Source: Oxalobacteraceae bacterium
GTDB lineage: Bacteria; Pseudomonadota; Gammaproteobacteria; Burkholderiales; Burkholderiaceae_D
Assembly (NCBI GenBank): GCA_021151485.1
Contig: JAGKXB010000025.1
Location: 1 to 31,475 of the forward strand
DNA length: 31,475 nt
Direction: 5' to 3'
Positions 25,088-31,475 of the stretch are shown here, piece by piece (positions within the stretch are counted from its first letter, which is position 1; each line of letters starts with the position of its first letter). The notes under the pieces were generated by a model that saw nothing but the letters and a program-made list of their open reading frames with translations, had not been told where the DNA came from and searched no databases. The position numbers and the translations under genes are program-made.

Positions 25088-25211
25088 GCTAACGCCTTTC
25101 CAATCTTTAATAATGTAAATTTAATGATGACAATTCGACTGTAGGTAATCGTATACAACAGTACAAGTATGGTTGTTTTATGGTAAATGATTCTTGGGGG
25201 AAATGCTAGCG

Positions 25212-26879
25212 TCACAGGGCTTGCTTGGGTGGTGTGATTTGCAGCAAATTGAATTTCCATAACCACATCAAAGTACGCATTCCCATTGGGTTATTTAAGC
25301 CTGCGGCGATTAACAGCTTTTGCACGGTTTGAGTTTGTTGACCTAGAATCGTGAGCAAAATTTGTGGCCCTTCTTGTGCTAACAAGGTGGGGTGGAATGC
25401 GTAGTTCGCCATCGCAAGTTGCAGCAAATCACGTAGGCGTATCTGAGCATCTGCTTGGGGGGTGACTATCCAGTTGCCTTGCACGGTTTGGCTGGGAAAA
25501 TGCGCAAAACGGCTAAAAGGGTCGGAGCGTGTTACCCATGGCTCTATTGTCATCATTGATTGCGTTTTTGCATTGGTACGAATTTTGCCTAACTCTTCGG
25601 CTAGCTGTGCATAGCGTTGTAGGATGATAGGCCAATCAAACATGGCTTGTGTGCGTGCCAAACCCGCTGCGCCCATGGCGGTGCGTAATGCGGGTTGGGT
25701 TGCTAATTGCGTGAGTGCTGCGGTGAGGGAAACTGGGTCAATGACTGTCGCTAAACTGGTGCGACCGATATACAGATCGTAAGTGTCCATCTCCAATCCA
25801 TGATATTGCGCTAAATCATTGCCCATGCCGGCGGGCGGGAGAATGGTGGGAATACGGAAGCCATCAATCCCATCACGCACGGTATCTTTGTAACCATTCC
25901 AGTCACTGACTACAACCGGTAGTCCTGCTGCCATTGCTTCTACTGGCGTCAAACCAAAGGTTTCTTGAATATTGTCAGAAAGTGAAACAAAGACATCTGC
26001 GCCTTGCCACGCCTGGCGATAGCGTGTTTCATCGTTGCCATTGATCCAAATAAATCGCACGGAAGGCGCCAATGTTTTTTGTGCAGCTAAAAAGCTGTTA
26101 CGGATACTGTCATTGGGGAACACGCCGGCTTCTATGCAAACGATGGGCGTAGCGGTGCGTTGGGCGACTTGTTCCAATGCCTGATACACCGGAGCAGGAT
26201 TGGCTTTGGCATGAAAAGACAGGCGTCCGGCAAATAAAAATACGACTTCATTGTCATTACAAGCCAACACCTGACGTGCTTGCACGCGTTGCTCTGCTTT
26301 TGGTGTGTAAGCCGGACAATTTACGCCAAGTGGAATCACCGGCAGTTGTGGTGTATTGAAGCGCGTAGCCCCAGTTTGGTTGGCCCACCAGGTTTTCATT
26401 TCGTCATGCATTTGCTGGACTAAATCTAGTGCGGCTTGCGAAATACAGATCAAAGCATCCCAGGGTTTGAATGGCGGCAACACAAGATCCGCAACTTGAT
26501 CCATCGCACCCGCCGATGAGAGCGTAAACGTCACGCCCATGATGCTAAACGCCGCGGGGTTGTAAGCATTGCGGGAAAAAGCGATCTCTTTGGCGGTTGG
26601 AGAAGGGTAGTACAGGCATCCAGATGAGGCGGCCAAATTGTGCCAATCAGGGATGTTGATCCATTGCAACTTACCGCTAAAGCCATCTTGTCTAAGCTGG
26701 TTGAACATGGTTTGCGCATTTTGTCTTCCTGGCCCCACGCCTTGCAACGTGGCTTCTGGCCAAGTGCGTGCCATGCCGCGCATAAAGGCTTTGCCGGCGC
26801 TTTGGCGGCCCATGATTTTATTGGCGGTTGAGTAAGCATCGCCAGCGTAATAAATGGCGAAATTGTTAGGATGTGTCAT
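25212..26879 (-). CDS. Glycosyltransferase family 4-like protein
   Basis: A 555-residue soluble GT-B glycosyltransferase. The N-terminal donor-independent half starts NFAIYYAGDAYSTANKIMGR; the C-terminal nucleotide-sugar half begins near 210 (NEVVFLFAGRLSFHAKANP) and contains the EX7E pair in ETFGLTPVE (E306, E314), followed by AMAAGLPVVVSDWNGYKDTV. After about 430 an extra ~125-residue C-terminal region (starts near TRSDPFSRFAHFP) is not part of the usual GT4 fold and I do not recognise it. Acceptor unknown; polysaccharide, glycolipid or protein glycosylation are all possible. 47 bases downstream of the Lrp-type regulator gene on the same strand, perhaps co-transcribed. Confidence 0.8.
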   Translation of the reverse strand: MTHPNNFAIYYAGDAYSTANKIMGRQSAGKAFMRGMARTWPEATLQGVGPGRQNAQTMFNQLRQDGFSGKLQWINIPDWHNLAASSGCLYYPSPTAKEIAFSRNAYNPAAFSIMGVTFTLSSAGAMDQVADLVLPPFKPWDALICISQAALDLVQQMHDEMKTWWANQTGATRFNTPQLPVIPLGVNCPAYTPKAEQRVQARQVLACNDNEVVFLFAGRLSFHAKANPAPVYQALEQVAQRTATPIVCIEAGVFPNDSIRNSFLAAQKTLAPSVRFIWINGNDETRYRQAWQGADVFVSLSDNIQETFGLTPVEAMAAGLPVVVSDWNGYKDTVRDGIDGFRIPTILPPAGMGNDLAQYHGLEMDTYDLYIGRTSLATVIDPVSLTAALTQLATQPALRTAMGAAGLARTQAMFDWPIILQRYAQLAEELGKIRTNAKTQSMMTIEPWVTRSDPFSRFAHFPSQTVQGNWIVTPQADAQIRLRDLLQLAMANYAFHPTLLAQEGPQILLTILGQQTQTVQKLLIAAGLNNPMGMRTLMWLWKFNLLQITPPKQAL

Positions 26880-26926
26880 GGTGAATAGTGATTGTGAAGT
26901 AGCGTGTGATATGAGGGAAAGAGCGA

Positions 26927-27394
26927 CTAATAAACTGGAATGGCTGTTTTTTCAATGACCTTGTTAAGCACAAAGCTTGAATGTACGCCCGTTACGCCTG
27001 GGATTTTGGTGATTTTTTGCAGCAAGAGTTTTTGATATTCCTCCAAATCTTTGACGATGACTTTTAGCTGGTAGTCGGCAGATTGGCCGGTAATGAGTAG
27101 ACATTCCAAAATTTCAGGAATCGCCATGATTTCCTTTTCAAATGATCCAAATCGTTCCGTCGTGTGTTTGTCCATGGATATTTGGATGAGCGCGGTCAAC
27201 CCAAGATCCACTTTTTTGGGATCTAGCAGGGCGCGATAGCTTTTGATAATCCCACGCTCTTCCAGCGCTTTGACGCGTCGCAGACAAGGCGAGGCGGAAA
27301 GGCCGACTCTTTCGGCCAGGTCTTGGTTGCTGATTTTCCCCTCTTCTTGCAGGATGGCCAGGATGTGTTTGTCGTAAGAATCAAGATCGTTCAT
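26927..27394 (-). CDS. Lrp/AsnC-family transcriptional regulator
   Basis: A 155-residue regulator. The N-terminal helix-turn-helix is DSYDKHILAILQEEGKISNQ, then DLAERVGLSASPCLRRVKAL; the C-terminal RAM domain (about 70-150) has TALIQISMDKHTTERF, ECLLITGQSADYQLKVIVKD and VTGVHSSFVLNKV, the ligand-sensing and oligomerising fold. Lrp-type proteins sense amino acids, often leucine. The gene is divergent from leuA with a 182-base spacer holding two palindromes, so control of leuA and of itself is a natural hypothesis. Normal length. Confidence 0.92.
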   Translation of the reverse strand: MNDLDSYDKHILAILQEEGKISNQDLAERVGLSASPCLRRVKALEERGIIKSYRALLDPKKVDLGLTALIQISMDKHTTERFGSFEKEIMAIPEILECLLITGQSADYQLKVIVKDLEEYQKLLLQKITKIPGVTGVHSSFVLNKVIEKTAIPVY

Positions 27395-27421
27395 GGCGGC
27401 TTTATTTCTTGGTATTAAATG

Positions 27422-27454
27422 CTAAATTTGTAAAAATTTAGGCAATATTATGCC
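27422..27454. promoter_or_regulatory. Palindromes in the lrp-leuA divergent region (candidate Lrp sites)
   Basis: CTAAATTT-GTAA-AAATTTAG (27422-27441) is a perfect 8-bp inverted repeat, and GGCA-ATATTA-TGCC (27441-27454) abuts it. Both are AT-rich dyads of the size Lrp-family dimers bind and lie 28-60 bases before the Lrp gene start. That they are operators is inferred. Confidence 0.45.
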
Positions 27455-27561
27455 AATTAATCCTTATTATTCGTTTATTTTGCAATAAAAAACTGCATCG
27501 CTGGCTATAAAATACTCTTTATCCAATGCCGAAATTTTATGCAAGTTGAAACAAGTTTAAT

Positions 27562-27567
27562 AAGGAG
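27562..27567 (+). promoter_or_regulatory. Ribosome binding site of leuA
   Basis: AAGGAG nine bases before ATG 27577 fixes the leuA start at MLKDPQKKYQ. A TATAAA at 27506-27511 might be the -10 box of its promoter, but no convincing -35 stands at 16-18 bases. I see no leader peptide with Leu codons or attenuator hairpin between 27512 and 27576. Confidence 0.8.
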
Positions 27568-27576
27568 TGCCCCACC

Positions 27577-29238
27577 ATGTTAAAAGACCCACAAAAAAAA
27601 TATCAGCCATTTCAGACCATCAATCTCACTGATAGGACTTGGGTGAATAAAACAATTACCGCTGCGCCGATTTGGCTTTCGACCGATTTGCGAGACGGCA
27701 ACCAATCGCTTTTTGATCCCATGAATGGCGAAACCAAGTTGAAGTTTTTCAATGAGTTGATTCGCGTTGGCTTGAAAGAAATCGAAGTGGGTTTTCCTGC
27801 TGCTTCTGATATCGACTTTAAATTTGTTCGCCACATCATTGAAGAAAATCGTATTCCCGATGATGTCACGCCGATGGTGATGACACAGGCCCGAGAAGAT
27901 TTGATCAAAAAGACTGTGGCATCTTTGCAAGGCGCCAAACGGGCGATTGTACACATCTATAACGCGACCGCTCCCGCTTGGCGAGAAATCGTGTTTGGCA
28001 TGAGCGTTGAGCAAGTCATTGCGTTGGTGAAAAAGCAAGTCCAGTGCTTAAAAGACCTTACCGATCAGCATCCTGAAACAGAATGGATATTGCAGTACTC
28101 GCCAGAAACATTTTCTGCCACCGAATTAGAGGTGGCCTTGCTGGCTTGCAATACTGCCATTGAAACTTGGGACGCTGGTCCAGGCAGAAAAATCATTATC
28201 AACTTGCCCACTACGGTGGAAAACACCACGCCCAATGTCTTTGCCGATCGCATCGAATGGATGGATAGAAATCTGGCGCGCAGAGACGCCGTCGTGTTGT
28301 CCGTGCATCCGCACAACGATCGCGGCACCGGCATCGCCACGGCGGAACTCGCCATTTTGGCCGGCGCGCAGCGGATTGAAGGCTGTTTGTTTGGCAATGG
28401 CGAGCGTTGCGGCAATGTGGATTTGGTCACCTTGGCGCTGAATCTCTATACCCAAGGCATTCATCCGCAGCTTGATTTTTCGAATATCAACAAAGTCGCC
28501 AAGATCGTAGAAGAATGCACCAAGCTTCCCATTCATCCACGTCATCCTTATGTTGGTGATTTGGTCTTCACCGCTTTTTCCGGTTCGCATCAAGATGCGA
28601 TTAAAAAAGGATTCGCCGTGCAAGCGGGGCGTGAATTATGGCAAGTTCCTTATTTGCCGATCGACCCAAAAGATTTGGGCAGAACGTACGAAAGCGTGAT
28701 CAGAGTCAACAGTCAATCCGGCAAAGGTGGCATCGCTTATTTGCTGGAAAGAGACTACGGCATCGTGATTCCCCGCAAATTGCAGGTGGAATTTAGCGCC
28801 GAAGTGCAAAGAATCACCGATAGCTCCGAATCCGAAATCACCTCAGCCGAGCTTTATCAATTATTTGAAAAAACCTATTTCCACCAAGCCACCGACGAAT
28901 CCGCCGCCATCGCCTATCAAAGCCACAAAACGGGTGAATCTGATATCGATGGTCAGCAATGGATAGAACTTTCCGTGTCGATTAATGGCATCGCCAGTAA
29001 ATTGGTTGGCAAAGGCAGCGGCCCAATCGAAGCAGCGGTGGATGCGCTTGCCTTACCAATCGAAATCATCGGCTACGAAGAGCGCGCCATTGGCTCCGGC
29101 GCCAACGCAAAAGCCATCGCGATTGTGGAAATCAACCATCAAGATGGCTACACAAAATTCGGCGCTGGTTTGGATGTGAATATTGTGAGTGCTTCTGTTA
29201 AGGCGATTATTTCGGCTGTGAATCGGTTGGGGGTTTGA
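27577..29238 (+). CDS. leuA: 2-isopropylmalate synthase, long (type 2) form
   Basis: A 553-residue enzyme that condenses acetyl-CoA with 2-oxoisovalerate, the first step of leucine synthesis in the cytoplasm. The HMGL-like TIM barrel (about 30-310) has the metal Asp in STDLRDGNQSL (D40) and the metal His pair in LSVHPHNDRGTG, with NGERCGNVDL closing the site. After a linker (about 310-430) comes the LeuA regulatory dimer domain (about 440-550, WIELSVSINGIASKLVGKGS and GAGLDVNIVSASVKAI), which binds leucine for feedback inhibition. Length and the start MLKDPQKKYQPF match the type 2 (yeast/actinobacterial-like) group rather than the ~520-residue E. coli type. Single gene, divergent from the Lrp-type regulator. 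Confidence 0.95.
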   Translation: MLKDPQKKYQPFQTINLTDRTWVNKTITAAPIWLSTDLRDGNQSLFDPMNGETKLKFFNELIRVGLKEIEVGFPAASDIDFKFVRHIIEENRIPDDVTPMVMTQAREDLIKKTVASLQGAKRAIVHIYNATAPAWREIVFGMSVEQVIALVKKQVQCLKDLTDQHPETEWILQYSPETFSATELEVALLACNTAIETWDAGPGRKIIINLPTTVENTTPNVFADRIEWMDRNLARRDAVVLSVHPHNDRGTGIATAELAILAGAQRIEGCLFGNGERCGNVDLVTLALNLYTQGIHPQLDFSNINKVAKIVEECTKLPIHPRHPYVGDLVFTAFSGSHQDAIKKGFAVQAGRELWQVPYLPIDPKDLGRTYESVIRVNSQSGKGGIAYLLERDYGIVIPRKLQVEFSAEVQRITDSSESEITSAELYQLFEKTYFHQATDESAAIAYQSHKTGESDIDGQQWIELSVSINGIASKLVGKGSGPIEAAVDALALPIEIIGYEERAIGSGANAKAIAIVEINHQDGYTKFGAGLDVNIVSASVKAIISAVNRLGV

Positions 29239-29275
29239 GAGGGTAGGTTTGTGCTGATTGTTTTTTCGCTATCAC

Positions 29276-29428
29276 ATGCTTAGCAAAGTCATCGTGTTTG
29301 CATGGGTTAATGATGAGGAAACCAAGCGTGCTTATGAAAGTGGCCAGCCGCCAGATGATTGGAATCAACTACTGCTTAAGGCCCGTGCTGCAGGGCTGTG
29401 CCTGCAACAAAACAACATCAAAACCTAA
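29276..29428 (+). pseudogene. YhaV-type toxin remnant
   Basis: A 50-codon frame, MLSKVIVFAWVNDEETKRAY then ESGQPPDDWNQLLLKA, ending AAGLCLQQNNIKT. FAWVNDE.TKRAY and PPDDW are diagnostic blocks of YhaV (RelE-superfamily mRNA interferase) C-termini, but the intervening ~15-20 residues and the first ~80 residues are missing, and the tail is altered. No PrlF-type antitoxin gene is found next to it. It lies 38 bases after leuA and is best read as a deleted relic of a toxin-antitoxin locus. Confidence 0.68.
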
Positions 29429-29479
29429 AAATGGTAAGACATTAAAACCTATAAACGGCATAGCGAAATAGCGGGGGGT

Positions 29480-29578
29480 ACGCAGCGAATGGCTTATATG
29501 GAGGCATTGGAAAAAGCTAGTGCCGAGCAAGACATTGTGCCGTTTGCTGAGTTTTTGGGGGATTGGTTTCGTAATTGA
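29480..29578 (+). pseudogene. Fic-family protein C-terminal remnant
   Basis: The frame ending at TGA 29576-29578 reads TQRMAYMEALEKASAEQDIV then PFAEFLGDWFRN. The pattern Y-x-ALE-x-AS-x-x-x-DI-x-PF-x-x-FL is the usual end of many Fic/DOC-domain AMP-transferases. The catalytic HPFxxGNGR part is absent, so only the tail survives. It follows the YhaV relic by about 50 bases, with no recognisable coding between. Call rests on one short motif. Confidence 0.5.
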
Positions 29579-29602
29579 GCCGCGTTGCAAGCAAATACAG
29601 TA

Positions 29603-30853
29603 CTAGCTAGTCGCCCAAAATGCCGCTATTGCAATACGGTGTTCCAACAATTCCCGCAATTCCGTAGTCAGAATCGGTGCAATTTCAACAAACGCTGCTT
29701 TGACGCGGCGATACGTTGCTTGAAGTTCTTGCTCGGCTTGTTCGATTGTTTTAATACCAAAGTAGCGATGGTCAGCAAGCATGGCCTTTTTGCTCACTTC
29801 AGTCCAGCCAGTAGAAACCTGCATGACTAGCCGTTTGGGATCTTCGTCAGGATTGGGTACGACATCGAATGCGGGTGATAAACGCCATCGGCATTCTTCC
29901 TGGTTATACATAACGGCATGATTGCGCGGATGGTCGTCGTCATTGCCGACGATGGCGTTGAAAATCATGCGGCGAAATAATTCCAATTGATCTTCTGCTG
30001 GCGCGCCGATGCGTTTCAACGCTTCAGCTAGGCGTGGGTAACTGGCACCTTCGCTATCTTCCTTTGATGCGAAGGGATAGTGGATTTGCAGGAGTGACGC
30101 ACTGCTGACAGTCATGACACGTTGCTCGCCACGCCGGTCGAATCTTTTAACACGAACCACGCTACGTCCAACCGTCATCGGATGATGATGGGTTTCTGCA
30201 AAATTCATCCCCGCCTTGCGGCCCCATAGCTGTGTTGCGTGTTCAAGCAGTGCCAGATCCACGGTATCCGTATGCAGCCCTGGTTTAACAAGCCAGAAGG
30301 TATCTTCATCCTGCACCGTTGCTTTCGGCCTGGCACCGCCCATGCTTGGCGTTGCGAACAGCCTTTTGCGCAAAGCTGGATGCACCGCAGGCTGTGATTC
30401 AGTCAATGCGGTGAGCTCTGCAACCAGTTCATCAAGCCGATTTAATCGAGGGCTAGAAAGGTGGGCTATGTTGGCTTTTTTTGATGTGCCAATCGCTAAT
30501 GCGCCCCAGCGATCGCCATTACCCGCTTTGATGAGGTAATCCAAAGCCGTCGATTTTTCCGACATGCCTTCTTTTTTCCTCAATAACATTTGCCCCCAGG
30601 CATCTGGGCCTGCATCGCGTAATACATCGAACAAGCCACTGTATCGTCGCGCAATATGCGTCTCGCCTTCGATGAGTGGAAGATTGACGGGATCGATGCT
30701 CCATTTCAAACCAGCGGTGAAATAGCTGGGCGCATAGATAAATTCCCCGATGTCGCGAACATGACGATAGCGTCCTACCACCACCCATTCGCCATTATCA
30801 GGTCGTTGCAGATAGACATAAAAATCTTGTAATCGGCTAGAAATATTCATCAT
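29603..30853 (-). CDS. hipA: HipA-type serine/threonine kinase toxin
   Basis: A 416-residue HipA-family toxin. N-subdomain 1 (about 5-110) has WVVVGRYRHVRDIGEF and FDVLRDAGPDAWGQMLL; the C-terminal kinase half has GGARPKATVQDEDTFWLVKP (P-loop and nucleotide-binding Lys), RVKRFDRRG, the catalytic loop NAIVGNDDDHPRNHAV and metal Asp in LSPAFDVVP. HipA phosphorylates glutamyl-tRNA synthetase in E. coli and induces dormancy; the target here is unknown. Start at ATG 30853 because AGAGG stands five bases before it; this overlaps the hipB stop by 17 bases, a normal coupling. Appears intact. Confidence 0.9.
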   Translation of the reverse strand: MMNISSRLQDFYVYLQRPDNGEWVVVGRYRHVRDIGEFIYAPSYFTAGLKWSIDPVNLPLIEGETHIARRYSGLFDVLRDAGPDAWGQMLLRKKEGMSEKSTALDYLIKAGNGDRWGALAIGTSKKANIAHLSSPRLNRLDELVAELTALTESQPAVHPALRKRLFATPSMGGARPKATVQDEDTFWLVKPGLHTDTVDLALLEHATQLWGRKAGMNFAETHHHPMTVGRSVVRVKRFDRRGEQRVMTVSSASLLQIHYPFASKEDSEGASYPRLAEALKRIGAPAEDQLELFRRMIFNAIVGNDDDHPRNHAVMYNQEECRWRLSPAFDVVPNPDEDPKRLVMQVSTGWTEVSKKAMLADHRYFGIKTIEQAEQELQATYRRVKAAFVEIAPILTTELRELLEHRIAIAAFWATS

Positions 30854-31160
30854 CCGCACCTCTCGTTCCATTCGCCCGTGGTGTAGCTATGTGCATTTCC
30901 CATAAACGCGCTTCCAACCTGGGAGCGGCATGGCCAAGCAAACCTAAGACATTGAGCGCAGCCAAGTACAAAGAAGCCGCCGCTGCAGTATCTCCGCTTT
31001 CAATGCGCCGTAGTGTAGGACGTGAAATATCCAGGCGAGCGCATAAATCCTCTGCAGTCATATTCAAAAACACGCGCTGTTTACGTATTGTCGCTCCCCA
31101 CATTTGGAGTCTTTCTATGACGGCGCTAGGTATGTCGCCAGTCGCTCTGCTTTTTTTCAT
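30837..31160 (-). CDS. hipB: HipB-type XRE antitoxin
   Basis: A 107-residue DNA-binding protein. The Cro/CI-type helix-turn-helix is at about 22-65 (GATIRKQRVFLNMTAEDLCA, then RLDISRPTLRRIESGD), with a C-terminal part about 66-107 (LYLAALNVLGLLGHAAP) likely for dimerisation or toxin contact. It pairs with and neutralises HipA and represses the hipBA promoter. Upstream lies a 6-7-6 inverted repeat over a consensus -10 box. Slightly longer than E. coli HipB (88 residues), with a charged tail that may be the flexible degradation signal. Confidence 0.88.
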   Translation of the reverse strand: MKKSRATGDIPSAVIERLQMWGATIRKQRVFLNMTAEDLCARLDISRPTLRRIESGDTAAAASLYLAALNVLGLLGHAAPRLEARLWEMHIATPRANGTRGADDEYF

Positions 31161-31200
31161 GTGTGCTTCAATGGGTTATGTATTGAGTAATATATATTTG

Positions 31201-31219
31201 CCATTATATGTTTTAATGG
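31201..31219 (-). promoter_or_regulatory. Candidate hipBA promoter and HipB operator
   Basis: CCATTA-TATGTTT-TAATGG is a perfect 6-bp inverted repeat with a 7-base spacer, 41 bases before the hipB ATG. On the minus strand it contains TATAAT (31208-31203), a full sigma-70 -10 consensus; a 4/6 -35 (TGCACA) lies 19 bases further up. HipB-type repressors bind short dyads over their own promoter, so autoregulation is likely. No other dyad of this quality is seen in the 31161-31300 gap. Confidence 0.55.
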
Positions 31220-31280
31220 AAAATATATGTGCATTGATTTGTGGGGCGCTAAAAAAGCTGTGCAGAGCAGGATAATTGGC

Positions 31281-31331
31281 GTGCTTTGCACGAGGGGTGA
31301 TACTGGATCCCCGACTAAAGCACTCGGGGAT
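31281..31331. repeat. Palindromic repeat-like element
   Basis: Two hairpins in tandem: GTGC-TTT-GCAC (31281-31291) and ATCCCCGA-CTAAAGCAC-TCGGGGAT (31307-31331, 8-bp perfect stem). The local GC content and the string GGATCCCCGA...TCGGGGATGACGG differ from the AT-rich surroundings and look like a dispersed intergenic palindrome of the REP/MITE kind. Only one copy is in this window, so its repeat nature is inferred. A terminator role is less likely because no T-run of more than four follows. Confidence 0.5.
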
Positions 31332-31398
31332 GACGGTTTTGGGAGCACGAAGGTATGGTATTTAGTCGAACTGAAGTTGAAGTTGCCTACTTTTGACG

Positions 31399-31414
31399 GA
31401 CACATTAATGTGTC
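31399..31414. repeat. 16-bp perfect palindrome at the edge of an IS3-type element
   Basis: GACACATTAATGTGTC is fully self-complementary and stands 17 bases before the orfA start codon. It may belong to the terminal region of the IS whose orfA begins at 31432, or be an operator for it. The other end of that element lies outside the window. Confidence 0.5.
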
Positions 31415-31431
31415 AGAAGAAGGAGAGCAAG

Positions 31432-31475
31432 ATGAGCAAATCGCAACCGATTTACACGCCTGAATTTCGGCAGCA
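31432..31475 (+). CDS. IS3-family transposase OrfA, N-terminal start only
   Basis: ATG 31432, behind AGGAGAG, opens a frame MSKSQPIYTPEFRQ that runs off the window end. This is the common start of IS3-family OrfA helix-turn-helix proteins (YTPEFRQQAV... in relatives). Only 14 codons are visible, so integrity cannot be judged. It could be a parent-type copy of the OrfB fragment at 2253-2518, which cannot be tested here. Confidence 0.62.
   Translation, partial: MSKSQPIYTPEFRQ

Noticed and set aside
25088..25211. Promoter for the diguanylate cyclase gene (TTGTCA or TTGTAC with AT-rich -10 candidates)
   Set aside because: Several weak box pairs with 15-17 base spacing are possible in this AT-rich gap, none clearly better than chance, so not listed as a feature.
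27580..28038. 152-codon minus-strand open frame within leuA
   Set aside because: Antisense shadow of the highly conserved LeuA barrel.

Overview
The window reads as chromosome of a moderately AT-rich beta-proteobacterium. Pointers are a beta-type 5S rRNA 3' end, the ftsY-ftsE-ftsX-rpoH gene order, a PhaM-like polyhydroxybutyrate granule protein and a long-form (type 2) LeuA. I cannot name a genus from sequence alone.

Layout. (1) 1-121: 3' end of a 5S rRNA gene and its strong terminator, i.e. the tail of an rRNA operon. (2) About 136-3010: a graveyard of insertion sequences. A decayed IS3-family element on the minus strand is split by a decayed IS21-family element (550-2252, both terminal inverted repeats recognisable) and by a short opposite-strand piece of a second IS3-type transposase. 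(3) 3083-18413: the centrepiece, a minus-strand cluster of 14 genes for an MSHA-like type IV pilus / type II-secretion-like machine. Reading 5' to 3' it encodes an MshM/ExeA-type ATPase carrying a C-terminal SPOR domain, secretin lipoprotein, TPR protein, MshE-type assembly ATPase with an apparent c-di-GMP-binding N-domain, PilC/GspF-type platform protein, PilM/N-like and PilO-like inner-membrane proteins, MshK-like periplasmic protein, PilX-like minor pilin, a Cys-rich Ig-like exported protein, a second pseudopilin, a response regulator, a histidine kinase with a degenerate G1 box, and a major-pilin-like protein followed by a terminator. No prepilin peptidase and no PilT-type retraction ATPase are present here, so they would have to be encoded elsewhere. 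(4) 18624-19253: PhaM-like protein, divergent from the pilus cluster. (5) 19378-23016: ftsY, ftsE, ftsX and rpoH, with a perfect CIRCE operator between ftsX and rpoH. (6) 23159-27394: Cache-PAS-GGDEF diguanylate cyclase, GT4 glycosyltransferase, Lrp/AsnC regulator. (7) 27577-29238: leuA, divergent from the Lrp gene. (8) 29276-31160: remnants of a YhaV-type toxin and of a Fic-like protein beside an intact hipBA toxin-antitoxin operon. (9) 31161-31475: AT-rich hipB promoter region, a palindromic repeat, and the start of another IS3-family orfA.

How the parts may fit together. The pilus ATPase carries the tandem MshEN motif, so assembly is plausibly switched by c-di-GMP, and the cluster carries its own two-component pair next to the pilin genes. 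The diguanylate cyclase 5 kb upstream is a possible but unproven source of the signal. rpoH appears to be under HrcA repression through CIRCE, which would link the two heat-shock circuits. Both ends of the window are IS- or toxin-rich and look like hot spots of turnover around a stable core.
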